Of a DNA stretch of 64,000 nt, positions 48,219-59,815 are shown piece by piece. The stretch lies in NCBI GenBank assembly GCA_036435485.1, contig CM071601.1:184920939-184984938 (forward strand), read 5' to 3'. This stretch comes from Saposhnikovia divaricata (lineage: Eukaryota > Streptophyta > Magnoliopsida > Apiales > Apiaceae). How positions within the stretch are numbered: the stretch's first letter is position 1; every line of letters starts with the position of its first letter. The position numbers and the translations under genes were made by a program. Below the pieces are notes generated by a model. That model was not told the origin of the DNA. It saw nothing but the letters and a program-made list of their open reading frames with translations, and searched no databases.

Positions 48219-48738
48219 TGTTGTGGAATAAAAAGTAGGGTATATTTATTACGGCCAGGGTTTGTGTATTTAATGCTTAGGGTTCGTGAGCTTCGTGCTT
48301 TAATGGCTGCTTCTGCGTTCGAGACTAAACTGTCCTCACAGAATGCCTACGTATCTCTGTATTAGAGAATCAAGCCAAGAAAACGTAGTTCTGAGAATGA
48401 GGGGTCAGGCCCTTTATATAGGCTGCGGGAGCCTTAGAATTATGGTAGGATTCGGAGACTAGGTGGGCAAGCCACCTCCTTGAGGAAGGTTCTAGACTCC
48501 TTCCTTGTAGGAATCAGTTTCCATGTTGAATTGGGTGCCTTGGAGGCTAAGTCAGGCAGGAGTAATATCCTTGTTTGACTCTTATTGCTGAGCTGTTTTT
48601 CACTTCCAATATTAATTACGAAATTAATATTTAAAATAGGATTTTGGACCCTGTTGGTGGGCCCCACGTTCGGACCATACCGGGTCTAATTAATGCAACA
48701 CTAAATGTGTCTTTAGGGCTTATTTTTAGCCCATATCA
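48219..48738 (-). repeat. Gypsy 3' LTR (520 bp)
   Basis: Lies downstream in the element's own direction. Its inner border carries the polypurine tract (48,739-48,751, minus strand AGTTGGGGGGCAAA). Confidence 0.9.
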
Positions 48739-48751
48739 TTTGCCCCCCAAC
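48739..48751 (-). promoter_or_regulatory. Polypurine tract of the gypsy element
   Basis: The minus strand reads TTGGGGGGCAAA directly before the LTR, the expected plus-strand primer. Confidence 0.8.
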
Positions 48752-48869
48752 TTCTAGGAAAATTGATCAGGTTTTCCTTGAAGTTTTAACGGTCCTTTCC
48801 AAGACTCGGGTCAGGGTTCATCTTTATACACTAGTGTTTCACGAGTATTGTCTTTATGTAAAGCGTGGA

Positions 48870-49230
48870 GCGACCGACGCGTTTACGACAATGTTAACTC
48901 GATGCTAATCAGCCTTAACGACATTTAAACAATGTTTAAACGACGTTGAATGGCATAAAATGGCACTAAACGGTACTAACTAGCCTTAAACGACGCCAAC
49001 CGACCTTAAACGACACTGAACGGTGCTTATCGGCACTAACGGTGCTAATCGGTGCTTATCGGCACTAACGGGCCTTGAACGACACTTAAACAATGTTAAG
49101 CGATTCTAAACGGCGCTAAACGGTGCTAAACGGCACTAGCGGGGGTCCGGGGGCAGCAGCCCCCGGGCGGGGTCCAAGGGGCGGCAGCCCCTGGCGGGGT
49201 CCAAGGGGCAGAGCCCCTGGCTGGGGTCGA
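48870..49230. repeat. Degenerate short repeats, then three GC-rich palindromic units
   Basis: From 48,870 to 49,135, units of about 10-12 bp of the type 'taaacggtgc' and 'taatcggcac' repeat more than 15 times. From 49,138 to 49,222 three units of about 28 bp combine GGGGTCC with a GGGG-N-CCCC palindrome (for example AAGGGGCGGCAGCCCCTGG). This GC-rich stretch stands out in an AT-rich region. Confidence 0.8.
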
Positions 49231-51190
49231 GCCAGTACTATTCAGAAATTATCATTTCGACTCAAATTTCTGAGTTTTAATCACAAATTTCGATCAGGAT
49301 TCCTGGTCGTTTCGACCAGGATTCTGGTCGAAATAAGGTCTGATTTTTCGAGCTCAAACTAGGGCCAGGTCGCAGCTTTTGGTCACAGTTTTTAGTTCAA
49401 AAATGACCTGGGTTCAACGACCTCAAATTGGGGTACACGCGACCTCATTTCATGTCCTGGTCGCATGGTTTTCTCCATTTTTCTAGTTCATTTTCGACTA
49501 GGATGCAACGAGCTCAACGTAAGCTTTTTCTATGTCCAGGTCGCACGTTACGAGCCCTATTCGTAGTTCAACTACGATTTCAAACGTACGACCTCACTTC
49601 ATGATCTAACGACCTCAAATGAGACATTGGTCGTGCTCGACGACTTCATTTCACTGTCGATATTCGACCAGGATTGCACGACTTCGACCCAAGGTTATCT
49701 CGACTTCATTCTGGGCTTTAGTTTACACCTAGGTCGCACATTTTCGTATTCACTTTTAGTTCAAGTACGAGCTCGATGCTTCGACTTGGAATCGATATAA
49801 CCACGACCTCATCTCTTAGGTCGTTTACGACCTCAAATGGGAGTGAGGTCGCTCACATGACTTGAGATTGCTAGTTCTTTTTCGAGCAGATTCGCACGAG
49901 CTTATCTTATCACATTTACGACCTCAACCCAGGGTTTTAATCGACTTCTTGGTCATTTGAACGAGTTCGAAAACATGCTGCAAAACGAGGTCGTTGGTCT
50001 CGACCTCAGACAACTTCGTTTGGGACCTTTGGTTTTTTTTTTTTTTTGGGCCTTTCCTTTGTTTCGGGCCTTAGACTCATCAGAGTTTGGGGCCTTTCCT
50101 CGTGAACCCAATCGTATATTTGGGCTCTTCATCTTGAAGTCCTAATTGATTTTGACTTGGGCCTTAACAGGCCTTGTTACTCAAGTCCAACTAAAAGTTT
50201 GTTAGGCTTTCGTGCCTTTGTTATCAACTTTCGCCATTCACTTTTGTCTGGACCTTATCAGGCCTTTAGTTTGGGCTTGATCCAAGATGGGCCTACATAA
50301 TTTATTAAGCCTACTATCACTTGTTCCTTCATTCTTGAGTCATTTGCTTGACTTGGGCTTTGTAGAGCCTTTAGGAAACTTTTAATCATTTCAGCCTTTT
50401 GGGATTTCTACAGAAATTTGATTGGGCCATGTTAGGCCTTGATTGCGTCATGGTGTTTAGCCTTTAAGACTAAACCTAATTAATTTCCGGCCTTTTGTTC
50501 GACGTGGGCCTCACATTTCAACTGTTTTTCGACCTCATCCGTAGGTTATTAACGACCTCAAGGTTTCGTCCGCACAGGGATGTAGATCGTCGTGTTTTAC
50601 CTTACCTCTGCATGTATTTTCGAGCTCAAACTTGCGAGCTCAAACCTTTATTTTTCGACCTCATTCCAAGGCCTTTCACGATCTCATTTCGCCGTGAGGT
50701 CGAAGCATTCAAACCTCTTTTGTGGTATAATTTCGACTTTACCTCTGCGACTTGGAATTAGCACTAATTCGACTTTAAAATTTTGAGTGCTCCTTTCGGG
50801 AGTTTATTCTGTTGGACATGACCCGTTTGGGGTTTGGGCCTAGCCAGCATGGGCCTTGATTGAACTAGGCCTAACCTGGCCTAAATTCATTGCCTCGCTT
50901 TGAGCTTAGAGTTTTATGGGCCCAATCTTCATTTATTGAAGATTTTCTGGGTTCGATCTTCATCCCTTGATGATTTCTTGAAGACTTGAAGAACTTCTGG
51001 GATTAAAATGGCTGATCATGCTTCCCAACATCCATGATAATGCACTAAGATTTCATAGAAATTATACTGGTCTTTTTCGAGACTTGGGATCTTATTTCGG
51101 CTTCAAGCTTTACATTGAGCATATCGAATGATGGGGTTTGGACTGAATGTCTTAGGTTAATGGGGTTTCAACCCTTTAGTCCATTTCGGA
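49230..51190. repeat. Non-coding 3' region of the gypsy element with CGACCTCA and GGGCCTT repeats
   Basis: From about 49,230 to 49,990 and again 50,500-50,770 the words 'cgacctca', 'ggtcgcac' and 'tcgacttc' recur at irregular spacing; from 50,040 to 50,480 'gggcctt' and 'ttgggc' take over. No long ORF or conserved domain is seen on either strand. Confidence 0.6.
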
Positions 51191-51194
51191 TAAT

Positions 51195-51430
51195 TCAATT
51201 TGCAACCTCAGCTTGCCCATCTGCTTGAGGATGGGTAACAGAAGTGAAACGCGATTGGATATCATTCTCTTCACAATACTTCTTGAACTCATCATTGTTA
51301 AACTGAGTTCCATTGTCCGTAACCAGGATTCGTGGAATTTCACATCTGCATATTACACTTTTCCAGAAGTGCATTACTTGTTTGGTGGTTATCTTGGCTG
51401 AAGGTTTAGCCTCAATCCACTTGGTGAGCC
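51195..51430 (-). pseudogene. Integrase core fragment of the gypsy element
   Basis: On the minus strand one open stretch reads KWIEAKPSAKITTKQVMHFW, then ICRCEIPRILVTDNGTQFNN and FTSVTHPQADGQAEVAN. The TDNGTQF motif with the later HPQADGQAE segment is the gypsy integrase catalytic core. It has no start and is not joined to the gag-protease frame that ends at 51,851. Confidence 0.85.
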
Positions 51431-51850
51431 TTCCATTATCTTTCGGGCTATGAAATATGTTTCTTCAGCGGGTGTTCCATCAGGGCTTCAACGTTTGTCT
51501 TTATCCAGGGTCCTTCAAGGACTTAAACTCTTATCTGCTGTAACCTAACTCTACCATTCGGGGTATGCATTCGTTTGTTTTCATTCGTGTATTCTTTTAT
51601 TTTCGGTACTTGGTCTTCTTTGACTCACACATCAGGTGCTTGGCACATAAATAAAATCACAATCAATGAATGGAAAACAAACTTGCATTAATAACTTGAA
51701 ATGGGTTCAACCCTTACATAGAGTACTACTGTCCTACTCGGAGCAACATGCTCTGCAATGGTTTTAATGAACCTTATTTCTACTTCTACTATATAAATAT
51801 GAAGCTAAGTCCTACTAGGATAACTTAAGCTCAATCGGGGTTTTGCAAGA

Positions 51851-54507
51851 CTAGGCCTGCACCACTTGATTTTGTTTTTGATGCTCCATCAAAATAGAGC
51901 ACCCGCCACTCCTTCTGGTCTCCTCATTCTTATTCTGCAGTTCACTTCCTGCTCGGGGTACTACCTCCTGCCCCCCAACTTCTTGGTTGCCAATGGTACA
52001 CTCAACCACAAAGTCAGTTAACGCCTTAGCCTTAATGGCTGTCTGAGGCTTCTGTGTGATGTCCTCTGCTAACCTTTCTTTGTGTTCCTTACCACTGTGG
52101 ACTTCCATGTCTTCAATCGGAAGGACCTGCCCCCCGACTCCATCAGGCCTTAACGAGGCTACATAACAGCTTCGTGCCATCTTCTGATCACCTTTATGTT
52201 CTCCAACACCATTCCTGGTAGGGAACTTGATCTTCACATGATAGGTTGAGGCAACAGCCTTGAATGCATGAAGTCCAGTCCTTCCAAGGATAGCGTTGTA
52301 CGTTGAAGACGCCTTGATTACCAGGAAGTTCAACATCCGAGTGGCCTCCTTGGGCTCTTGCCCAATAGTTACAGGCAGCTGAATATTCCCTTCAACTTTG
52401 GATTTTATTCCATTAAATCCGTATATAGGCATGTTATTGGGGGTCAACTGAGAATCAGTGTATCCCATCTTCACAAACGCATCATGAAACAGAATGTCAA
52501 CGGAAGCTCCATTGTCTATCAAGACTCGCTTCACCTCCGAGTTTCCAATCACAGGAGTTATGACCAACGGGTCGTCATGGGGGAACTTCACCCCTTCCAA
52601 GTCTGAGTCATCAAAACTAATCGCTACCTCAGTTTTTGCAAGCTTCGGGGCCTCTCCCACGATGTGCAACACCTCTCGGGCATAAGCCTTTCGAGAGTTC
52701 CTAGTTGTCCCGGCCGCAGTTGGGCCTCCTGAGATCATGTTGATTACTGGCCCTCGGGGCTGTGGGTTGCGATCTTGATCGTCATCCCTTCTATTATAGT
52801 CTCTTCTCTGATTAGCACGGTCTTCACCCTTAGTGAAGTGCCTCAGCTTCCCTCTACGGATCAAAAACTTAATCTCATCTTTGAGTTGCTTGCAATCGTC
52901 AGTGTCATGCCCCACGTCTCTATGGAATCTGCAATACTGATTCTGGTTTCTCTTTGCGGGATCACCCCTGAGTGGCTTCGGCCATCTGAAATCCTTATCA
53001 TTCTCAATGTCCAACAAGATTCGACTCCTAGGAGTATTCAACCTTGCATACTCAGTGAACCTTGACCCTTGGTTCTTCTTAGGGGCAGAGTCGGGGATAC
53101 TTGTCCCTAGCATCATACTCTTGATCATCATAGTCCTGGTCTTGCTTTCGCTTCTTGGAGTCATTGTTACCTCCTCCTCCACCTACGGTGGTTTCCTTCT
53201 TCAAACTATCCTCAGCTTTAATATACTTATCAGCCCTTCGTTGGAGCTCAGCCATGTTCTCAGGGGGATGCTTCGCCAATGATCTCTTGAAGAAGAGGTC
53301 AGTGGTTCCGTGTTCCAGGGCTACCATTGCCACCTTATTTTCCAAATCAGTGATGTTCAACGTCTCCTTAGTGAATCGCTTGAGGTAATCCCTCTGGTTT
53401 TTCGTTCTTTCCTTGTACCACATACATAAGAGACGCGGAGCTCTTCTCATGTACCCTTCCGCTAATGAATTGGCTAACGAAGGCGGCACTCAACTCCTTA
53501 AAAGAGCAAATAAAGTTTGCAGGTAGACGGCTATACCATCTTTGAGCCATGCCTGACAGAGTTTGAGGGAACGCCCTACACTTTAAGGCATCACTAGCAG
53601 GCTGTAGCAGCAGTGCGTTTGAGAATGTTCTGACATGATTTGCGGGATCGCCCGTTCCATCATAGGCCTTAATAGTTGGCATCTTAAATTTCCTTGAGAT
53701 GTGTGCATTCATCACCTCCTCAGTAAACGGAGGTGTGGGATCGTCAGGGTCCCCAAGTGGCATCAGATCTTTGGGGTTGCTTCTGGGGGTCTCCTCCCTT
53801 GTGGATTTTTCGGTTCGGGGATCAGCCCTCCTTTGCCTTCTTAAAGGCCTCTCCAAATTTATAACGGGAATCCTCTCTGCAGTTGGAGGAGGCTGAGTTT
53901 GATTCAACCTATCTTGTTCTCTTACAATATCGTCCTTCAATTTCGAGATCTCTGCCTCGTAAGCCTTGATTTTCTCAGCAGTTGTCAAGGGGAGTCCATC
54001 ATGGATTCTTCGTGTTCTTCTTAGAGGTTCCTTGCTAGCACGTCGCCTCCTCGGGGCTTCATCTCGATCATCATCCTCAGATGATGATGAATCATCAGTA
54101 TAGGGACCAGAGTAATCATCATATTCTCGATCCCGGATCTGTAAGGCGTGTCCGCTTGGTCCAGGTTCCCTTCTTCGAGGGGGGTAGTTAGGCAGCCCAT
54201 ACATAGGGTTGGTGTTCAAAGGGAGATCCGTAGTATGAATCTGTACCCCCGTGCGATCAACGTTACCAAGAGGAGAAACCACCATCTGGAGAGGGTTAGT
54301 TTCTTGGCCTTGATGGACAATCACTGAGTGGGTCCCCTCTACATGGGGAGTCGTCCCTGGGGGCTGAGTGGGCAGAGGTTGAATGACCGTCCCTGTTGAT
54401 GGGAGTATTTGTCCTTCCTCAGTGACGATGAGCGGATCAGAAGTGGCTGGTGGAGCAGAGTTAAGGGGCACGGCCTCGGTTGATGTTGTTCTTCGTGCTT
54501 GAACCAT
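51851..54507 (-). pseudogene. Gypsy gag-protease, two frameshifts
   Basis: ATG 54,507 follows the primer site by about 14 bp. The first frame (to 53,368) has a proline-rich N-terminus, an acidic/arginine-rich hinge and the gag core (AHISRKFKMPTIKAYDGTGD, QRWYSRLPANFICSF). The gag core continues in a second frame (53,489-53,079: RDYLKRFTKETLNI, FFKRSLAKHPPENMAELQRR) and then a third (53,182-51,851). The last holds a CCHC-like knuckle (YCRFHRDVGHDTDDC), a basic linker and an aspartic protease with VLIDNGASVDILF as active site. It ends with a non-viral-looking low-complexity tail at 51,851. The frame changes lie near 53,400 and 53,120, so no full product is made. Confidence 0.88.
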
Positions 54508-54520
54508 GGTTGATGTTGTC

Positions 54521-54538
54521 TTCCCACAGACGGCGCCA
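54521..54538 (-). promoter_or_regulatory. Primer binding site of the gypsy element
   Basis: The minus strand reads TGGCGCCGTCTGTGGGAA two bases after the LTR end, a sequence commonly found at this place in plant gypsy elements. I have not assigned the tRNA. Confidence 0.75.
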
Positions 54539-54540
54539 AA

Positions 54541-55060
54541 TGTTGTGGAATAAAAAGTAGGGTATATTTATTACGGCTAGGGTTTGTGTATTTAATGCTT
54601 AGGGTTCGTGAGCTTCGTGCTTTAATGGTTGCTTCTGCGTTCGAGACTAAACGGTCCTCACAGAATGCCTACGTATCTCTGTATTAGAGAATTAAGCCAA
54701 GAAAACGTAGTTCTGAGAATGAGGGGTCAGGCCCTTTATATAGGCTGCGGGAGCCTTAGAATTATGGTAGGATTCGGAGACTAGGTGGGCAAGCCACCTC
54801 CTTGAGGAAGGTTCTAGACTCCTTCCTTGTAGGAATCAGTTTCCATGTTGAATTGGGTGCCTTGGAGGCTAAGTCAGGCAGGAGTAATATCCTTGTTTGA
54901 CTCTTATTGCTGAGCTGTTTTTCACCTCCAATATTAATTACGAAATTAATATTTAAAATAGGATTTTGGACCCTGTTGGTGGGCCCCACTTTCGGACCAT
55001 ACCGGGTCTAATTAATGTAACAATAAATGTGTCTTTAGGACTTATTTTTAGCCCATATCA
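54541..55060 (-). repeat. Gypsy 5' LTR (520 bp)
   Basis: Same length and ends as the copy at 48,219-48,738, with about nine substitutions by eye, for example near 54,577, 54,629, 54,652 and 54,990. Confidence 0.9.
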
Positions 55061-55065
55061 ATATG
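55061..55065. repeat. Target-site duplication (ATATG) of the gypsy element, right
   Basis: Matches 48,214-48,218; Helitron sequence resumes after it. Confidence 0.9.
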
Positions 55066-55594
55066 TTAAAATAACGGAAAGACATTCTCATGCGGAAACT
55101 GTAAATAAACACAAGAATATCTATAATATACAAAAAATATAAGATATATTTTCATCTTTTAAAACTCCATAAATATTAGAAAGTTTAAAGAATATAAAAA
55201 TTGGAATTTACTCTCTTTATATAATGAAATTTGAATTTTGGTTTCAAATATGAGCGGCTTAAAACGTATTTAACGGGAAGACGGCTCGCTAGAAAAGATT
55301 GTATTAGCTATTAGAATTTGATACCGAAGTTATAATTTTTTTTTTTATTTTTGCGGTTCGATTTTATGGATAAAAAATATTATATAAGTCTTTGTAATAT
55401 ATGTTAAAGTTGGGATTTCGGTTTTAACGAGAGAGCGGCTCAATCGAAAGAATCGTATTTAACAAGAAATCGATTCATTAGAAAAGATTATTTAATTATT
55501 AAAATTTAATATTGATATTATAAAATAACGTAAATGTATTGAATTTTTTTAAAAATATTGTAACGCCGCCGCGAAGCGCGCCTTTATAAACTAG

Positions 55595-56630
55595 TTTTAT
55601 AAATTATGCGAAGTTACGGGCTACTTACAAAGAAAATCAACATCATAAATGACGTTGATTTTTTGTGATTTTGTTGCTTATGGATTATAAATTAGTGAGT
55701 GGATTGTTACATTAAATTTTAGCCAGTGGTGTCGTGCAATAAGGTGGTGAGTGGGGTCCAAGTAACTATTATGTGTGAAACTTGCAGCAACACGTCATCA
55801 TCACATGCAAACTTAACCACTAGCATGCTTCCAGCATATCTTTTGGATTGTTTTGTTATCTATTTTATTTATACCGTAAAACTTGTATAAATTAGACTTA
55901 ATTGTAGGAGGAAGGCTTCAATTATTTTTTTTCCATAAAAAATGGATCAAATATTTTTGAAGCAGATGATTTCATTCCTTTTAAATTAGTCTATAAATTG
56001 TTGTTCATTTTTATATTTGGGCCATTTTTATAATAAAGTTGTTTCATTTGTAAATATTAATAATAATTAAGATTAAATATAGACTCACATTATTATGCTA
56101 GGATCAAAAATTGATATTGAAAATATTAATTTATAATAAAATATTAAATAATTGAGAGTTTATTGTACTTTTTTTGAAGATTATTTTTTGGGTTTGACAT
56201 ATAAACATGACCAAGAATCATCATCTGTTTAAGAAGTGTAATCTAATTACCTTCCCTTTTTGTATTAAGAACAAAAATAATTAAATTTGAGTCGCCTTTT
56301 ATTAGCATGAATTATTAATATACAATTAAATAGTTAATATCTATTATTACATAGAAATTATTTTGAAGTTATTTTTTAAGCCACTAAAAGTTATTTTAAG
56401 AATAGATCGAGCACCGTACCAAACAAATCATTTTCAATAATAAATTCATTTGACTTCGCAGAGGTTGAATTGCTGGTATAACTAGATGTCTAGATTGTCG
56501 AACTACATTTTTGTTTTCATATCACTTGTTTTTTTTTTGTTACGGAATAAATTTTCATTAAGACTTCAATTCATCGATCAAAAGTTTAATTACTTAAATT
56601 ATTCTAAAATCTAATTATAGTAAACAGAAA
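55595..56630. other. AT-rich intergenic sequence
   Basis: No gene or repeat is recognised between the Helitron end and the hAT pseudogene. Confidence 0.4.
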
Positions 56631-56636
56631 TTTAGA

Positions 56637-58041
56637 TTAATTTTGCATGTTGCATGTGTTGTACTCTTGAACATCACAAACATCAGAATTTAACCAATAT
56701 TTTTCAAATTTATCTTTCATGCTTAATCCCATACCGCTCAAATCGATATCTTCACTGGTTGACAATTCCCTTAAATGCATTGTTATCCTCCATACATTCT
56801 CAAAATACAAATTAGCAGTAGGATAATCACTCCAGAAAACAACTCGATTATATCATAAAATGGTTCCAAAACATCTCGAATTTGTTGAAGTTTTTCCCAT
56901 TCATCAAAATCAGGAAGATGTTTATATGCACTATCAGCATGACTCGGTTCCACAAATGCTCTACGACATAAGAGAGCCCTATCAAGCTTCATATATAAGA
57001 CGAGTTCCACCTAGTTGGAACATCTAACCACAATCCCTTAGTCTCAGTTATCCTAACATATTTTACTGCCGCCTCAAATGATTGTTTTCTAGTTTCTGAC
57101 CACTTCACATACTTGACACTTTTTCTAATTTTTTCAACACTATGCTCAAGTAACTTGATGCCATCCTTAACAATGAGGTTTAGGACATGAGCAGCACAAC
57201 GAATATGAAAAAATTGACCATCACATAACAATGACCATTGACTATTAAGAGAGTCTCTCAAGTAATCCTGCATTTTATCATTACTTGAAGCATTATCCAA
57301 TGTGATTGAAAAAATTTTATGCTCAATGCCCCAATCCCGAATTAATTTAGATACATTACTAAACATAACATATCCAATGTGTGGAGATTCGATATGAAGA
57401 AAATTCAGAACCTTACTATTTAATTTCCAATTAGCATCCACATAATGTGCAGTCAAGCACAAATAACCTTCAGTTTGACACGAAGTCCACATATCAGAAG
57501 TTAAGCATATCCTACCAAGTACAGAATAAAGAATCTTAACTAATTGACCTTTTAAAGTCTTATGTAATTTCAAGCAATCGACTTTGGCTGTGTTCCTAGT
57601 AATGAATTGAACCTCGTGATTAAGATATGCATGAATATCTCTATTCCCCTCGTGTTCCACCCATGAAAAAGGATATCCATGTCTTATAATTGCCATAGAC
57701 AACAATTCCCTATAGCGAATTTGAGTAAATTATGGAATCGCCCCGGTTGTTTTCAAAAAATCAAGATATGGTTTACATATTTTCATATGTTTATTCATGT
57801 TACTCGTACCATTACTTGATTTATCAAGAAAAGTTGTTTTCTTACGGTACATACATCGCGCCCTCCTCACCATTGGATCAACATCAGTTTCGTCTATCAT
57901 CGCAAACACAGTCCAACAATTACTTCTTCTCCCATCAAGTTTTTGTAGGGGTTGTGGAGGAGCAGAAGTCATAGGGGCAATGATATCACCATCAGAACGA
58001 ACCTCGTTTCCATCAACTTCAGTATCACAAAAGTCTACCAT
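56637..58041 (-). pseudogene. hAT transposase (zf-BED, RICESLEEPER-like) pseudogene
   Basis: The DNA transposase of hAT elements, also domesticated in plants. From ATG 58,041: a zf-BED domain (CWTVFAMIDETDVDPMVRRA, CMYRKKTTFLDKSS, then HMKICKP). A TAA at 57,730-57,732 interrupts the frame. The frame stays open beyond it to 56,989 with LSMAIIRHGYPFSWVEHEG, the catalytic-core segments RICLTSDMWTSCQTEGYLCL and SITLDNASSNDKM, and CAAHVLNLIVKDG and LDVPTRWNSS. A frameshift near 56,990-57,010 moves to MELVLYMKLDRALLCRRAF and PDFDEWEKLQQI; a second shift near 56,830 leads to a frame with NVWRITMHLRELSTSEDID, ending at 56,637. The C-terminal dimerisation domain is missing. A CT-rich leader (58,230-58,290 seen from this strand) lies upstream. 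I found no terminal inverted repeats. Confidence 0.85.
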
Positions 58042-58229
58042 GACTCAAGTGCAATTGTCTACAAATCTACAATCAAGAAAAAACACAAAAAAATTAAAAC
58101 CCCCCAAAACTAAAATTAAGGTTAAACAGAAACTTCATAAATTTACAATATATTATCTTGCCTGTGTAAATGATGAATAGACCAGTAAAAAATTTGGTAA
58201 TATTGAAATCATAATTCAATAATCGTGAA

Positions 58230-58290
58230 CGTGGGGAGAGCGACAGAGAGGGAGAGAGGGATGGGAGAGGAGAGGAGAGACCGAGAGAGC
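58230..58290. repeat. Purine-rich (GA) tract upstream of the hAT pseudogene
   Basis: About 60 bp almost only of G and A on the plus strand (gagag and ggaga words). For the minus-strand transposase it would be a CT-rich 5' leader. Confidence 0.7.
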
Positions 58291-58729
58291 GTGGCTGCGT
58301 GGGTTACAGGCTTTCTGAGTTCCTGCCTTACTGGAATATATGATTTTAGTTGCTGATTAATTTAAAGCATAAACTAGCCCAGTCATTCAAAAATATTGGT
58401 AAAAATCAAAACAATTGGACAATTTTATTTATCCATTATTTTAACATACTTTTATGATAAATAAATTATTATATCAAATTTTATAAAAAGTATAATTACT
58501 CTATATTAATATATATATATTATGAATAATTTTTAATAAAATTTCATAAATTAAAATGTGAATGAGTAATAAAGAAGATGTTATATTAAAATTTTGATAA
58601 ATAAATAATTTCGTCAATTAAAAGATAATTCAGTACCAAATCGAGAGAAGTGCTAAATTATTAACTTTGTAAACTAAATTTAACATCAATAACATTGGTA
58701 AATATTCAAGAACCATCCTTTTTCATGTT

Positions 58730-59815
58730 ATTGCAAAATTTCAAAAAATAATATTTATTTGATTTGGTAATTTCTTTGACTAGTACCTCTGAACAGGGTT
58801 TCGTCCCTGATTCCTATTTCAATTTTTTAAAATATTTCTCGATGATCCAACCGTACGGATGTCAAGAACCATCATTTTTCATGTTATTTCCAAAATTATA
58901 GAAAAAAATAAATTTATTTGATTTTGTAATTTAAAGGTCGACTAGTACTTTGACCAGTACCACTGAACAGAGTTTCGTCTCATATTCGTGTTTTGATTTT
59001 TTTAAAAATATTTCTCGACGATCCAACCGTACGGATGTCAAGAAGAGAAGAGCCATCATTTTTAATGTTATCACCGAAAGTTTAGAAAAAAAATTAATTT
59101 ATTTGATTTGGTAAATTAACGGTCAACTAGTACTTTGACTAGTACCCGTAAACAGGGTTTCCTCCCTGATTTTTGTTTCGGTTTTTTTAAACAATATTTC
59201 TCGACGATTCAACCGTACGGATGTCAAGAATAATCATTTTTCATGTTATTTCCAAAATTTTAGAAAAAATTATTTGATTTTGTAATTTAACGATCAACTA
59301 ATACTTTGACTAGTACCCCAAAATATGGTCTAGTCCATATTCGTGTTTCGATTTTTTTTAAAATATTTCTCGACGATCCAACCGTACGGATGTCAAGACC
59401 CATCTTTTTTATTGTTATTACCAAAATTTCAGAAACAAATAAATTTATTTCATTCGGTAACTTAACGGTCAACTAGTACTTTGACTAATACCCCTGAACA
59501 GGGTTTCGTCCCATATTCGTGTTTCGACTTTTTTAAAAATATTTTGCGACGATCAAACCGTACGGATGTCAAGAACCATCTTTTTTAATGTTATTGCCAA
59601 AATTTCAGAAAAAAATAAATTTATTTGATTTGGTAATTTAACGGTCAACTAGTACTTTGACTAGTACCCCTAAACAGGTGTTTCGACCCTGATTCATGTT
59701 TCGATTCTTTTAAAAAATTATTTCTCGATGATCCAACCGTACGGATGTCAAGAACCATTTTTTTTTAATGTTATTGCCAAAATTTAAGAAAAAACTAAAT
59801 TTATTTGATTTTGGA
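58730..59815. repeat. Tandem repeat, six units of about 178 bp
   Basis: The word CCGTACGGATGTCAAGA recurs at 58,851, 59,027, 59,213, 59,382, 59,558 and 59,736, giving periods of 169-186 bp. Each unit also contains 'cggtcaactagtactttgac', 'aacagggtttcgtcc' and 'tttctcgacgatccaa'. Units differ by scattered substitutions and small indels. The unit length is in the range of plant satellites, but the array is short. No coding potential. Confidence 0.92.

Larger units (their letters stand above)
48219..55060 (-). mobile_element. Ty3/gypsy-type LTR retrotransposon, deletion derivative (6.8 kb)
   Basis: It has 520 bp LTRs (48,219-48,738 and 54,541-55,060; TG ... CA), a 5 bp target duplication ATATG, a primer site next to the right LTR and a polypurine tract next to the left one, so it is transcribed on the minus strand. 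It keeps gag, protease and a piece of integrase core. Reverse transcriptase and RNase H are absent between protease and integrase. About 2.4 kb between integrase and the element's 3' LTR is non-coding and made of degenerate short repeats. By eye the LTRs differ at about nine positions, older than the copia insertion but still recent. It depends on another element for movement. Confidence 0.88.
46983..55594 (+). mobile_element. Non-autonomous Helitron, split by a nested gypsy element
   Basis: The 3' end has the Helitron hallmark: a GC-rich hairpin (CGCG-AAG-CGCG, 55,570-55,580) 10 bp before CTAG (55,591-55,594), followed by T. The 5' end is one of three TC dinucleotides after A at 46,983-46,993; the sequence then runs 'atatataaaggaagatagcggg' and 'aggtggcgctctaa', typical of plant Helitron starts. 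Without the gypsy element and its duplicated target it would be about 1.77 kb and non-coding. Both halves share a motif of the type 'gagcggct..aaacgtattta.cgggaagacggctc' (about 47,740, 47,920, 55,250 and 55,430), which supports one element. It has no Rep or helicase sequence. Confidence 0.75.

Noticed and set aside
49123..49362. Glycine/arginine-rich ORF over the GC-rich stretch
   Set aside because: It comes from the GGGGTCC/CAGCCCC repeats inside the gypsy element; no start context or domain supports it.
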